Counted from the stretch's first letter, positions 53,319-62,339 are shown. The stretch is 64,000 nt of DNA from Streptomyces sp. NBC_01268 (GCF_036240795.1 NZ_CP108454.1:5208001-5272000), one strand, 5' to 3'. Notes: a model not told the origin generated them from the letters alone. A program made the numbers and translations.

Positions 53319-54919
53319 GGCCTGCGAGGGGCGCCCTCCGTGGTGCCCACCCTTCGCACGGAGCGGCCCGCCAGGACGTCCGTGCGCTTGCCGTCCTCGA
53401 TGACGAACCGGCCGTCGATCAGGACGTGGGGGATCCCCGTCGGGAGGGTCCGGGGGTGGGCGTAGGTGGCGCCCGCGGCGACCGTGGTCGGGTCGAAGAG
53501 GGTGAGGTCCGCTCGGTGGCCCTCGCGGACCAGGCCGCGGTCCGGGAGGCGGAGGCGGGCGGCGGGGCGGGAGGTGAGGTGGGCGACGCACTCCTCCAGG
53601 GTGAGCACCGACTCCTCGCGGACGTAGCGCCCCAGGTACTCCGGGAAGGTGCCGTACGCGCGCGGGTGGGGCTTGGAGCCCTGGAGGATGCCGTCGGAGC
53701 CGCCCGTGTGGACGCGGTGGCGCATGATCGCGCGGACGTTCTCCTCGTGCCCCACGTGCTGGAGGATCGTCGTGCCCAGCCGGTCGTCGACGAGGAGCCG
53801 GCGCGCGGTGGGCCAGTCGGTCAGGTGGCGGCCGACGTACGGGGACAGGGACGGGTCGGTCACCCCGGAGATCTCGATCGTGGGCCAGTCCACCGGCACC
53901 CCGTGGCAGCCGTCCGAGCCCGTCTCCTCCAGGTGGTGCCGGATGCGCTCGGCGGTCGCGTCGTCGCGCAGCCGGGCGAGGAGGGCCTCGGGGCCGCCCT
54001 CGTGGGCCCAGCTGGGGAGCACGGCGGCGAGGGTCGTGCAGCCGGGCGTGTACGGGTAGGTGTCGAGGGAGATGTCCGAGCCGGCGGCCAGCGCCTCGTC
54101 GAGCAGGGTGAGGAGCTCCGGGGCCCGCCCCTCGTTGACGCCGAAGTTCATCGTGGCGTGGGCCAGGTGGAGGGCGCAGCCCGCGTCCCGCGTGAGCCGC
54201 ACCATCTCCTCGTACGCCTCCAGCGCGCCCGCCCCGTAGGAGCGGTGGTGGGGGCAGTAGTAGCCGTCGTACCCGGCGACGACCCGGCACAGTTCGGTGA
54301 GCTCGGCGTCGGGCGCGTACATCCCCGGTGTGTAGGTGAGGCCCGAGGACATGCCGACCGCGCCCTGCTCCATGCCCTCGGCGACGAGCTGCCGCATGCG
54401 GTCCAGCTCGGCCTCCGTGGCGGGGCGGTCGTCCCAGCCGACGGCGTACATCCGGACGGTGCCCTGCGGGATCAGGTAGGCCGCGTTGACGGCGATGCCG
54501 CGGTCGAGGCGGTCCAGGTACTCGCCCACCGTGCGCCAGTCGAAGTCGATGTCCGAGCCGTCGCCGTTCCAGCCGGCGATGGTCCGGCGCACCTCGGCGA
54601 GGGTGCGGTCGTCGACCGGGGCGTACGACAGGCCGTCCTGGCCCAGGACCTCGAGGGTCACGCCCTGCGCGGCCTTCGCGCTGTGGTCCGGGTCCCGCAG
54701 CAGGGCCAGGTCGCTGTGGGCGTGCATGTCGATGAAGCCGGGCGACAGGACGAGGCCCTCGGCGTCCATGACGCGCCGGGCGGTGGGGCGCTGGCAGCCG
54801 GCCGCCGCGCCCTCCTTGACGATCGCGGCGATCCGCCCGTCGGCGAGGGCGACGTCGGCACGGTAGGAGGGCGCGCCGCTGCCGTCGACGACCTCGGCGT
54901 CACGGAAGACGAGATCCAT
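53315..54919 (-). CDS. N-acyl-D-amino-acid deacylase (D-aminoacylase)
   Basis: 534 aa. Zinc amidohydrolase that frees D-amino acids from N-acyl forms. Visible: a small N-terminal beta domain (DVALADGRIAAIV), the metal-binding FIDMHAHSDLALL, the D-aminoacylase-type GMSSGLTYTPGMYAPDAEL, HHRSYG with a candidate bridging residue, HLAHAT, and HTGGSDGILQGSKPHPRAYGTFP late. The length fits. It is 16 nt downstream of the D-serine dehydratase-like gene on the same strand. The product would feed that enzyme. Confidence 0.92.
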   Translation of the reverse strand: MDLVFRDAEVVDGSGAPSYRADVALADGRIAAIVKEGAAAGCQRPTARRVMDAEGLVLSPGFIDMHAHSDLALLRDPDHSAKAAQGVTLEVLGQDGLSYAPVDDRTLAEVRRTIAGWNGDGSDIDFDWRTVGEYLDRLDRGIAVNAAYLIPQGTVRMYAVGWDDRPATEAELDRMRQLVAEGMEQGAVGMSSGLTYTPGMYAPDAELTELCRVVAGYDGYYCPHHRSYGAGALEAYEEMVRLTRDAGCALHLAHATMNFGVNEGRAPELLTLLDEALAAGSDISLDTYPYTPGCTTLAAVLPSWAHEGGPEALLARLRDDATAERIRHHLEETGSDGCHGVPVDWPTIEISGVTDPSLSPYVGRHLTDWPTARRLLVDDRLGTTILQHVGHEENVRAIMRHRVHTGGSDGILQGSKPHPRAYGTFPEYLGRYVREESVLTLEECVAHLTSRPAARLRLPDRGLVREGHRADLTLFDPTTVAAGATYAHPRTLPTGIPHVLIDGRFVIEDGKRTDVLAGRSVRRVGTTEGAPRRP

Positions 54920-54935
54920 GTCGGGCTCCCTGGGG

Positions 54936-56201
54936 CTAGAAGAAGGTGCGGATGTAGTCGACGACCGTGCCGTCCGCCTCCACGAGCGGGATCAGCTGCC
55001 ACTTGTCGAAGACGGTGCACGGGTGGGACAGGCCCATCCCGACCCAGTCGCCGACCTCCACGTCCGCCCCCGGCCCGGTGTCCAGCCAGGCGTGCTGGTC
55101 GGACAGGGCGGTGACGGTGATCCCGTCCGCCGGGCGGATCTCGCCGGTGCGCCCGTCGCGCAGGGCCTGCGCCTCGGGCAGGTGCAGGTCGTACGCGGCG
55201 TCGCGCTTGCCCGCGTTGGTGAAGGCCTGCGTGGGGGTGGGGCGGGAGACGACCTGGGACCAGAGCCGGAACGCGGGCTGCAGCGCGCCCTCCTCGGGGA
55301 CCCGGTTGAAGGGGGTCCGCTCGCGGTACTGCCCGTCGTCGTGGGAGACGTACGCGCCGGAGCGCAGCAGCTTCAGGACGGGGCGGGAGAGGTCCGGGAT
55401 CTCCGCGAAGACGTCGGCGACGGTGTCGAACCACTCGCTGCCGCCCGCGCTGACGACGATCTCCGGCAGGTCCGGCGCGAACCTGCCCGCCTTGTCGAAG
55501 GCGGCCGCGATGCCCACGAGCCGGTTCAGCCAGGCGCGGACCAGCTCGGCGTCGGCCTGCGGCATCGTGGCCTCGTACCCCGCCACGCCCACCAGGCGCA
55601 GCCGGTCCGTGGCGGCGACCGCGTCGGCGACGGCCTCGCACTCGGCCTCGGTCCGCACGCCCGTGCGCCCCGCCTCGGCCGCGCCCAGCTCGACCACGAC
55701 GTCCACGGCACGCCGGGCGCCCGCCGCGCGCAGGGCCTCGTCCATCAGCTCGACGCCGCGGACGGAGTCGACGTAGCAGACGAAGCGGAAGTCCGGGTCG
55801 GCGTCGAGCTCGGCGGCCAGCCACCGCAGGGCGACGGCGTCGACGAGCTCGTTGGCGAGGAAGATCGCGGAGACGCCGTGGGCGCGGTAGACGCGGGCCT
55901 GGTGGGGGACGGCGGCGGTGATGCCCCAGGCGCCGTGCGCCAGCTGGCGGTCGAAGAGCTGCGGGGACATGGACGTCTTGCCGTGCGGCGCGAAGGCGAG
56001 GCCGTGGCGCTCCGCGTACTCCTCCAGGAGGCGCAGGTTGTGCTCGACGGACTCGGCGGAGAGGGCGAGGACGGGGGTGGTGAAGCCGCCGGTGAAGAGG
56101 TTGCGGCGCTCGGCGGCCAGCTCCCGGACGGTCAGCCCCTCGGCGTCCGGCGGCAGGGCCTTGAAGCGGTGGTCGACGACCTCGTTCGCCAGGTCCGGCA
56201 T
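54936..56201 (-). CDS. D-serine dehydratase/D-threonine aldolase-like PLP enzyme
   Basis: 421 aa. Fold-type III (alanine racemase-like) N-terminal barrel: the PLP Lys in FAPHGKTSMSPQLFDRQL, then a C-terminal beta domain with the metal motif SHPCTVFDKW. His-x-Cys at this place is characteristic of zinc D-serine dehydratases, whereas D-threonine aldolases usually have His-x-Asp; both readings remain open. A deaminase would make 2-aminoacrylate, which RidA encoded in the divergent operon detoxifies. ATG at 56201 with GGAGGA upstream. Confidence 0.85.
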   Translation of the reverse strand: MPDLANEVVDHRFKALPPDAEGLTVRELAAERRNLFTGGFTTPVLALSAESVEHNLRLLEEYAERHGLAFAPHGKTSMSPQLFDRQLAHGAWGITAAVPHQARVYRAHGVSAIFLANELVDAVALRWLAAELDADPDFRFVCYVDSVRGVELMDEALRAAGARRAVDVVVELGAAEAGRTGVRTEAECEAVADAVAATDRLRLVGVAGYEATMPQADAELVRAWLNRLVGIAAAFDKAGRFAPDLPEIVVSAGGSEWFDTVADVFAEIPDLSRPVLKLLRSGAYVSHDDGQYRERTPFNRVPEEGALQPAFRLWSQVVSRPTPTQAFTNAGKRDAAYDLHLPEAQALRDGRTGEIRPADGITVTALSDQHAWLDTGPGADVEVGDWVGMGLSHPCTVFDKWQLIPLVEADGTVVDYIRTFF

Positions 56202-56235
56202 GGGTCCTCCTCCTTGAGGGTTCCTGCGCGGGATA

Positions 56236-56262
56236 CGGGTGTTGCAGCATGTGCAACACCCG
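56236..56262. promoter_or_regulatory. palindrome between the divergent D-amino-acid operons (IclR-type operator)
   Basis: CGGGTGTTGCA-GCATG-TGCAACACCCG, an 11-bp perfect inverted repeat centred midway in the 163-nt divergent region. Cores TTGCA...TGCAA resemble IclR-family operators, and an iclR-type gene lies in the rightward operon. Confidence 0.7.
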
Positions 56263-56364
56263 TTGCGCGTATCGCTTATGGCTGTCTAACATCCGGGCCA
56301 ACGCCGGGTCAATGGACCCGTTCGCCGACCCGCCCCCGTCGCACCAGCCTGAAGGAGCCCGAAG

Positions 56365-57510
56365 GTGACCGGAACCCCGCCCCCCGTGGACGATGCGCCG
56401 GACGTCGTCTGCCTCGGCGAGTCCATGGTCACCTTCCTGCCCGACCGGGCCGGGCGCCTCGCCGACGTCCCCTCCTTCACCCGCGCCATCGGCGGCGCCG
56501 AATCCAACGTCGCCTGCGCCCTCGCCGCCGCCGGACACCGCGCGAAGTGGGTCGGGCGGGTCGGACGGGACGGCTTCGGCGACCACCTCGTCGAGGCGAT
56601 CGGTGCCTACGGGGTCGACGTCTCCGCCGTGCGCCGCGACCCGCACCGCCCGACCGGCGTCTACTTCCGCACCGCCACCGACCGGGCGAGCGACGCGCAC
56701 GAGGTCGTCTACTATCGGGCCGGGTCCGCCGCCTCCGCGATGTCGCCGCAGACCGTCCCGTACGCCGGGGTCGCGGACGGCCGGATCCTCCACCTCTCCG
56801 GCATCACCGCCGCGCTGTCCGCGCCGTGCCTGGCACTCGTGCGCGCGCTGACCGCGCCGCGCGCCGGGCGCCCGCTCGTCTCCTTCGACGTCAACTTCCG
56901 GCCGGGGCTGTGGGGCGACGAGGCGGGCGAGGGCGGGCGGGTGCTGCTGGAGCTGGCGCGCGGGGCGGATCTCGTGTTCGTCGGGGCCGACGAGGCGGAG
57001 GCGGCGTGGGGGGTGGGCGAGCCCGAGGGGATCCGGGCCCTGCTCCCCGAGCCGGCGGTGCTCGTGGTGAAGCGGGGCGGGGAGGGCGCGGTGCTGTTCG
57101 AGCGCCGCGCGGACGCCGGCCCCGCCGGCCCCGCCGACTCCGCCGGCCCCGCCGACTCCGCCGACTCCGCCGACTCCGCCGGCCCCGCCGACTCCGCCGG
57201 CCCCGCAGCCCTCGTCGACCTCGTCGCCCACGTCCCCGCCCCCCGCGTCGACGTCGTCGCGCCCGTCGGCGCCGGGGACGCCTTCGCCGCCGGGTTCCTC
57301 TCCGGGACCCTGCGCGGGCTCGGAGCGGTCGCGCGGCTGCGCCACGGGCACCTGGCGGCCGCCGCCGCGCTGACCGTGCCCGGCGATCTCGCCGCACCGC
57401 CCCGGCGCGCCCGTGCCGACCGGCTCGCCGGACTCGACGACGCGGCCTGGGGGAGACTGCACCTCGGCCCCGGGTGGACGGGGGACGACCAGGAGGTACG
57501 TACGCCATGA
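56365..57510 (+). CDS. PfkB family carbohydrate kinase (2-keto-3-deoxygluconate kinase-like)
   Basis: 381 aa, GTG at 56365 behind GAAGGAG. Ribokinase/PfkB fold: N-terminal CLGESMVTFLPDRAGRLADV, GGAESNVACALAAAGH, and the catalytic signature DVVAPVGAGDAFAAGF (anion hole GAGD with base Asp). Closest by pattern to KDG kinases. A 31-residue insertion of AGP/ADS triplets (about 251-282) interrupts the domain before the signature. The product phosphorylates a sugar or sugar acid, which fits poorly with D-amino-acid neighbours. Stop overlaps the IclR ATG by 4 nt. Confidence 0.9.
   Translation: MTGTPPPVDDAPDVVCLGESMVTFLPDRAGRLADVPSFTRAIGGAESNVACALAAAGHRAKWVGRVGRDGFGDHLVEAIGAYGVDVSAVRRDPHRPTGVYFRTATDRASDAHEVVYYRAGSAASAMSPQTVPYAGVADGRILHLSGITAALSAPCLALVRALTAPRAGRPLVSFDVNFRPGLWGDEAGEGGRVLLELARGADLVFVGADEAEAAWGVGEPEGIRALLPEPAVLVVKRGGEGAVLFERRADAGPAGPADSAGPADSADSADSAGPADSAGPAALVDLVAHVPAPRVDVVAPVGAGDAFAAGFLSGTLRGLGAVARLRHGHLAAAAALTVPGDLAAPPRRARADRLAGLDDAAWGRLHLGPGWTGDDQEVRTP
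57118..57210 (+). repeat. 9-bp in-frame tandem repeat in the PfkB gene
   Basis: About ten units of GCCGGCCCC or GCCGACTCC, encoding A-G-P and A-D-S triplets. In frame, so copy-number change would alter length only. Confidence 0.92.
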
Positions 57511-58265
57511 GCCAGACCGTCGACCGCGCGCTCAGCATCCTGCCGTTGCTCGCGCAGGGTCCCGCCGACCTCGGCCAGGTCGCCGACCGGCTCGGCGTGC
57601 ACAAGTCCACCGCGCTGCGCCTGCTGCGCACCCTCCACGAACACGGCCTCGTCCACCGGCAGCAGGACCAGCGCTACCGGCTCGGCGCCCGGCTCTTCGC
57701 CCTCGCGCAGGAGGCCGTCGAGAACCTCGACATCCGCGAGATCGCCCACCCCCACCTCGCCGCCCTCAACGAGCAGATCGGGCACACCGTCCACCTCGCC
57801 GTCCACGAGGAGGGCGAGGTGCTCTACATCGACAAGGTCGAGAGCCGCTACCCGGTGCGCATGTACTCGCGCATCGGCAAGCCGGTCGCCATCACCGTCG
57901 CCGCCGTCGCCAAGCTGCTCCTCGCCGACCTGCCCGAGCCCGAGCGGCGCGCCCTCGCCGCCAAGCTGGACTACCCCCTGTACACGCCCCGTTCGACGCC
58001 CAACGCCGCCGCCTTCCTCAAGGAGCTGGCGACCGTGCGCGAACAGGGCTGGGCCACCGACCTCGGCGGCCACGAGGAGTCGATCAACTGCGTCGGCGCG
58101 CCCATCCGCGGCGCCGACGGACGGGTCGTCGCCGCCATGTCGGTCTCCGCGCCGAACGTGGTGGTCACCGCGGAGGAACTCCTCACCCTCCTCCCGCTGG
58201 TGCGCCGCACCGCCGAGGACATCAGCCGCGACTACTCCGGAACCGCCCCCAGGAAAGACAGTTAG
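57507..58265 (+). CDS. IclR family transcriptional regulator
   Basis: 252 aa, ATG at 57507, ATGA overlap with the kinase gene. N-terminal winged HTH (ADLGQVADRLGVHKSTALRLLRTLHEHGLV) and a C-terminal IclR ligand domain (VHLAVHEEGEVLYIDKVESRYPVRMYSRIGKPV, then the SINCVGAPIRGADGRVVAAMSVSAP signature, both described in pieces). Probably controls both divergent units through the 56236-56262 palindrome. The effector is unknown, perhaps a D-amino acid or keto acid. Confidence 0.93.
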   Translation: MSQTVDRALSILPLLAQGPADLGQVADRLGVHKSTALRLLRTLHEHGLVHRQQDQRYRLGARLFALAQEAVENLDIREIAHPHLAALNEQIGHTVHLAVHEEGEVLYIDKVESRYPVRMYSRIGKPVAITVAAVAKLLLADLPEPERRALAAKLDYPLYTPRSTPNAAAFLKELATVREQGWATDLGGHEESINCVGAPIRGADGRVVAAMSVSAPNVVVTAEELLTLLPLVRRTAEDISRDYSGTAPRKDS

Positions 58266-58279
58266 GAAACAGGAACCGC

Positions 58280-58690
58280 ATGACCGAGAAGATCGCCCTC
58301 GTCCCCGCCACCCACACCACCCCGCCCGCCAAGTTCTCCCACGGAGTGAAGAAGGGCAACATCCTCCAGGTCGCCGGCCAGGTCGGCTTCCTGCCCGCCG
58401 TCGAGGGGCAGCCCCCGACGCCGGCCGGCCCGACCCTGCGCGAGCAGACCCTCCAGACCTTCGCCAACGTCAAGGCGATCCTGGAGGAGGGCGGCGCCAC
58501 CTGGGACGACGTGATGATGATGCGCGTCTACCTCACGGACGTCGACCACTTCGCCGAGATGAACGAGATCTACAACGCGTACTTCGAGGAGCAGGGCCTC
58601 AAGGCCCCCGCCTCGGCCCGCACCACGGTCTACGTCGGCCTGCCCAAGGGCCTGCTCATCGAGATCGACGCCCTGGCGGTCCTCAGCTGA
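58280..58690 (+). CDS. ridA: RidA family enamine/imine deaminase
   Basis: 136 aa, ATG at 58280 behind AGGAA. YjgF/YER057c/UK114 fold with KFSHGVKKGNILQVAGQVGF, TLQTFANVKAILEEGGATWDDVMMMRVYLTD and the Arg in SARTTVYVGLPKGLLIEIDALAVLS. RidA hydrolyses 2-aminoacrylate and other reactive enamines from PLP dehydratases. It is 14 nt after iclR. In S. coelicolor-type genomes several RidA paralogues exist; this one is tied to the D-amino-acid cluster. Confidence 0.93.
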   Translation: MTEKIALVPATHTTPPAKFSHGVKKGNILQVAGQVGFLPAVEGQPPTPAGPTLREQTLQTFANVKAILEEGGATWDDVMMMRVYLTDVDHFAEMNEIYNAYFEEQGLKAPASARTTVYVGLPKGLLIEIDALAVLS

Positions 58691-58715
58691 TCCCGCCGCA
58701 CCACCGGCCGCTCCA

Positions 58716-58748
58716 CGGCACGGCGTTCACCGACGGAACGCCGTGCCG
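58716..58748 (+). terminator. terminator hairpin between ridA and gntP-like gene
   Basis: 13-bp perfect stem (58716-58728 with 58736-58748, loop ACCGACG). It may make the permease a separate unit or give attenuated read-through. Confidence 0.7.
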
Positions 58749-58802
58749 CGCTCCACCCTGCCCAGAATCGAGACACGGAACCGAGATCCGAGGTCCCCCG
58801 CC

Positions 58803-60269
58803 ATGCGCCTCCCCCTCCTCGCCGCCGAAGCGCCGCCCGCCCCTCCCCACACCGGCGGCCTGCTGCTCCTGATACCCGGCACCGCGGGACTGCTCACCGT
58901 CGCCGCGCTCGGCATCGCCCTGCTGCTCGTCCTCATCATCAAGGTGCGGCTCCAGCCCTTCGTCGCGCTGCTCGCCGTCTCCCTCGCCGTCGGCCTCGCG
59001 GCCGGCCTGTCGGTCACCGAACTCTTCGGCACCGTCCAGAAGTCCGCCGCCACCTCCGTCATCGAGAACGGCATGGGCGGCATCCTCGGCCACGTCGCCA
59101 TCATCATCGGCCTCGGCACCATGCTCGGCGCGATCCTCGAGGTCTCCGGCGGGGCCGAGGTGCTGAGCGGGCGTCTGCTCAGGCTCTTCGGCGAGAAGCG
59201 CGCCCCGCTCGCGATGGGCCTCACCGGCCTCATCTTCGGCATCCCCGTCTTCTTCGACGTCGGCATCTTCGTCCTCGCGCCGATCGTCTACGCCGCCGCC
59301 AAGCGGTCCGGAAAATCGATCCTGCTGTACTGCATGCCGCTGCTGGCCGGCCTGTCGATGACCCACGCCTTCCTGCCGCCGCACCCCGGCCCGGTCGCCG
59401 CCGCGGGCCTGCTGCACGTCTCGCTCGGCTGGGTCATCCTCATGGGCGTCGTCGTCGGCGTCCCCGCCGTCCTCGCCGCCTGGGCGTACGCCGCCTGGAT
59501 CGGGCGGCGGATCTTCGTCGAGGTCCCGCAGGACATGGTCGACGCCGCCGAGGAGGCCAGGCGACAGGTGACCGCCGGACGCGCGGACGGCTCCGAGGCA
59601 CCCGTACCGCTGGGCACCGTCCTGTTCATCATCGGCACGCCGCTGGTGCTCATCCTCGCCGCGACCTTCTCCTCCATCGCGCTCGACCCCTCCACGCCCC
59701 GGTCGGTGATCGAGTTCTTCGGCAACCCGTTCGTCGCCCTGACGATCGCGCTGCTCCTCGCGTACTACCTGCTCGGCATCCGGCGCGGCTGGAGCCGTAG
59801 GTCCCTGGAGCAGGTGTCCACGTCCTCCCTCAAGCCGGTCGGCAACATCCTGCTCGTGGTCGGTGCGGGCGGCGTCTTCGGTGCGGTCCTCAAGGCCAGC
59901 GGGGTCGCGCAGGCCCTCTCCGACACCTTCAACGACGTCGGCCTGCCCGTGATCGTCCTGGCCTACCTGATCTCCCTGGTCCTGCGCGTCGCCCAGGGCT
60001 CGGCCACCGTCGCCATCGTCACCACGGCCGGCATCGTGCTCCCGCTGGTCGAGGGCGGCGGGCACTCCCAGGCCTTCCTCGCCCTGGTCATCATGGCGAT
60101 CTCGGCCGGCTCGATCTTCGCCTCGCACGTCAACGACGGGGGCTTCTGGATCGTCTCCACGTACTTCGGCATCTCGGAACGGGACACCCTGAAGTCCTGG
60201 ACGGTGCTGGAATCGGTGCTGTCCCTGGCCGGTTTCGCGGTGGCCGCGGCGCTGAGTCTCGCCGTCTAG
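58803..60269 (+). CDS. GntP/DsdX family permease
   Basis: 488 aa from the ATG at 58803; the longer frame from 58743 lacks support. About 12-13 membrane helices with GntP motifs: GMGGILGHVAIIIGLGTMLGAILEVSGGAEVLSGRLL, IFGIPVFFDVGIFVLAPIVYAAAK, MTHAFLPPHPGPVAAAGLL and FASHVNDGGFWIVSTYFGIS, cited in parts. GntP carriers take up gluconate; the DsdX branch takes up D-serine. The neighbouring D-amino-acid genes favour the latter, the PfkB kinase favours a sugar acid. Confidence 0.9.
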   Translation: MRLPLLAAEAPPAPPHTGGLLLLIPGTAGLLTVAALGIALLLVLIIKVRLQPFVALLAVSLAVGLAAGLSVTELFGTVQKSAATSVIENGMGGILGHVAIIIGLGTMLGAILEVSGGAEVLSGRLLRLFGEKRAPLAMGLTGLIFGIPVFFDVGIFVLAPIVYAAAKRSGKSILLYCMPLLAGLSMTHAFLPPHPGPVAAAGLLHVSLGWVILMGVVVGVPAVLAAWAYAAWIGRRIFVEVPQDMVDAAEEARRQVTAGRADGSEAPVPLGTVLFIIGTPLVLILAATFSSIALDPSTPRSVIEFFGNPFVALTIALLLAYYLLGIRRGWSRRSLEQVSTSSLKPVGNILLVVGAGGVFGAVLKASGVAQALSDTFNDVGLPVIVLAYLISLVLRVAQGSATVAIVTTAGIVLPLVEGGGHSQAFLALVIMAISAGSIFASHVNDGGFWIVSTYFGISERDTLKSWTVLESVLSLAGFAVAAALSLAV

Positions 60270-60340
60270 CCGGGCACCCGCGGGAGGGCTTGGCGAGGGG
60301 CGCCTGACGTTCTCACAGCATCGTCGTCCATACTTCCCGC

Positions 60341-60877
60341 GTGGAGCAGAGCACAGGACCCAGCAGCATTCCGCCCCTCCAAGGCGCCGCGGCCGATCCG
60401 GCGTTCGTCCCCGGCATCACGGGGCCACGCCCTGACGCGGCGGCGGTGACGGCGGTGAGTGACGAGGCCGACGCGGCGATCGAGCCCGACGAGGCCGACG
60501 CGCCCGACGCGGCCGGCGGAACCGACGAGGCCGATGCCGTCGTCGAGGACGCCGTGCCGGAGGAGGGCGGTGCCGACGCCGACGCGGCCCCGGAGGGGCC
60601 CGTCTTCGAGGCCGCCGACCGGCGGGCCCGGATCGTCGCCGACGGCGCGGGCGTACGGCTGAGCCTCGACGAGGAGAGCTGCGACTTCCGCTGGGACGAG
60701 ATCGGCGCGGTCGAGACCGCGTCGGGGCGCTTCGGCAAGCGGTTCACCGTCACCGTGCACACCCCTGACCGGCGCTGGTACCCGATCGAGATCGACGCAC
60801 CGGCCAGGGGGCACATCACGGAGTGGGAGTCACAGCTCGACGCCGTGCTGGACGCCTACTTCGACGAGAACGCCTAG
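60341..60877 (+). CDS. hypothetical protein with PH-like C-terminal domain
   Basis: 178 aa, GTG at 60341. The N-terminal ~95 residues are acidic and disordered with Asp/Glu/Ala runs (DEADAAIEPDEADAPDAAGG). The C-terminal ~80 residues form a small beta domain (VRLSLDEESCDFRWDEIGAVE, FTVTVHTPDRRWYPIEID) that resembles a PH-like fold. No signal or membrane helix. No clear ribosome-binding site; CATACT ends 6 nt before the GTG. The stop codon lies in the first unit of a 13-bp tandem repeat. Confidence 0.75.
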   Translation: MEQSTGPSSIPPLQGAAADPAFVPGITGPRPDAAAVTAVSDEADAAIEPDEADAPDAAGGTDEADAVVEDAVPEEGGADADAAPEGPVFEAADRRARIVADGAGVRLSLDEESCDFRWDEIGAVETASGRFGKRFTVTVHTPDRRWYPIEIDAPARGHITEWESQLDAVLDAYFDENA

Positions 60878-60968
60878 CGAGAACGCCGAGCGAGAACGCC
60901 GAGCGAGAAGCCCGGCGAGGACACCTGGCGAGGACACCCGGCGAGGACACCTGGCGGGAACGCCCGGC
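60866..60968. repeat. 13-bp tandem repeat at gene end
   Basis: Eight tandem units of GAGAACGCCGAGC / GAGGACACCTGGC type (one of 12 bp), beginning within the last codons of the preceding gene and running toward the M14 peptidase gene. Five or more substitutions separate the two subtypes. Confidence 0.88.
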
Positions 60969-60982
60969 GCGTGCGCCGGGCG
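60961..60982. terminator. hairpin between convergent genes
   Basis: CGCCCGGCGC-GT-GCGCCGGGCG, a 10-bp perfect inverted repeat directly after the 13-bp repeat array and before the carboxypeptidase stop at 60990. Confidence 0.55.
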
Positions 60983-60989
60983 TGCGCGC

Positions 60990-62339
60990 CTAGCAGTACT
61001 GCGCCGCCTTGCCGATCGAGCGGTACATGCAGTCGCTGTTCTCCAGGAGTTGCAGCACGGCGTCCCGGTTGCGGCTGGTCTCCCGCTCGATCACCTCGTC
61101 GGGCGGGTAGAAGCCGCCGCTCCAGGAGTCGGTCGGGTACATCTCGAAGGTGTAGCTGAAGATCTTGTGCGCGCCCCACAGGTAGTCGTCGATCGACCCG
61201 TCCGTGATGTAGAGGTCGCTGGACTGCTCGGGGGTGTAGCGGTTGCTCGTCGCCATCTTCTTGCCGACCGTGGCGAAGGCGTCGCGGTCGTCCTGGGTCA
61301 TGCCCGTGGCGGTGTCCGCGTTGGTCCAGCCGAAGGGCCACAGGACCAGTTCGCTGTAGGTGTGGAAGTCGATGCCGGTCTTGATCTGCTGCTTGCCGCC
61401 GACGATCCGGGAGCGGACGAAGTCGGCGACGACCTTCACCTCGGGCGCGGACTCGGGCGCCGTGCCGCGGTAGGTCTCGGAGCTCTTGGAGCCGGAGGAG
61501 CCGCCGCAGCAGCCCCACTTGTAGTCCCAGTTGCGGTTGAGGTCCGTACCGACGTACGAGGAGCCGGAGTTGGGCTGGCGGTTCTTGCGCCAGCTGCGGT
61601 AGGAGCCGCTGGCGATGTCGTACTCGCCGCCGTCCGGGTTGAGGTCGGGGACGATCCAGATCTCGCGGTTGTTCACCATGTCGGTGATCCGGGAGTCGGT
61701 GCCGTAGCCGGCGCCCAGCTCGCGCAGGAGGTAGAGCGCCATCTCGACGGTGAGGTGCTCGCGGGCGTGCTGGTGGTGCGTGAAGAGGACCTCGGGCTCG
61801 CTCTCGTCGGTGGCGACGTTGTCGCTCACCTTGATGGCGATGATGTCGCGGCCCTGGTACGTCTTGCCGATCACCCGCTTGTTCATGATGTTCGGGTAGG
61901 CGGCGAGGCGCTGGTCGATCTCGGCGTTCATCTCCGCGTAGTTGTGGTACTTCGCGTCGGCGGAGGGGAAGTCGAGCGGACCGACGCCCTGGACCGGGCT
62001 CGTGCCCCCGCTCCGGTCGGGCGGGGCGGGCAGGGCGACGGCGCGGTAGCCGAGGCTCTTGAGGTGGGCCACCTGCCGGGCGTTGGCGCTGACGACGACC
62101 GAGCGGGCGTCGACCTCGTCGATGGAGACGCCGGTGGCGGCGAGGGCGGTGCGTTCGGCGGCGGTGGCGGGTCCGGCGATCTCGTACTGCCGGATCACCT
62201 CGTCCCCGTCGCGGGTGGCGGCGGCCGGTGCCGGGTCGGCCCCGGCGGGTGTCGCGAGTGCGGAGATCGGCGCCGCGAGGGCGAGCGCCAGGAGGCCGGC
62301 CAGTGCGGCGGACCTTCTTCCGCGGATACGAAGTCGCAT
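60990..62339 (-). CDS. secreted zinc carboxypeptidase (M14 family, carboxypeptidase T-like)
   Basis: 449 aa from the ATG at 62339 behind AGGAG. Signal peptide ([25 protein letters not shown]), a propeptide-like domain to about residue 120, then the M14 domain: zinc ligands in [18 protein letters not shown] (His, Glu), third ligand in [15 protein letters not shown], substrate-binding [19 protein letters not shown], and the general base Glu in YTFEMYP. Secreted; removes C-terminal residues from peptides. Two Cys at the very end ([14 protein letters not shown]) probably form a disulfide. Confidence 0.95.
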   Translation of the reverse strand: MRLRIRGRRSAALAGLLALALAAPISALATPAGADPAPAAATRDGDEVIRQYEIAGPATAAERTALAATGVSIDEVDARSVVVSANARQVAHLKSLGYRAVALPAPPDRSGGTSPVQGVGPLDFPSADAKYHNYAEMNAEIDQRLAAYPNIMNKRVIGKTYQGRDIIAIKVSDNVATDESEPEVLFTHHQHAREHLTVEMALYLLRELGAGYGTDSRITDMVNNREIWIVPDLNPDGGEYDIASGSYRSWRKNRQPNSGSSYVGTDLNRNWDYKWGCCGGSSGSKSSETYRGTAPESAPEVKVVADFVRSRIVGGKQQIKTGIDFHTYSELVLWPFGWTNADTATGMTQDDRDAFATVGKKMATSNRYTPEQSSDLYITDGSIDDYLWGAHKIFSYTFEMYPTDSWSGGFYPPDEVIERETSRNRDAVLQLLENSDCMYRSIGKAAQYC

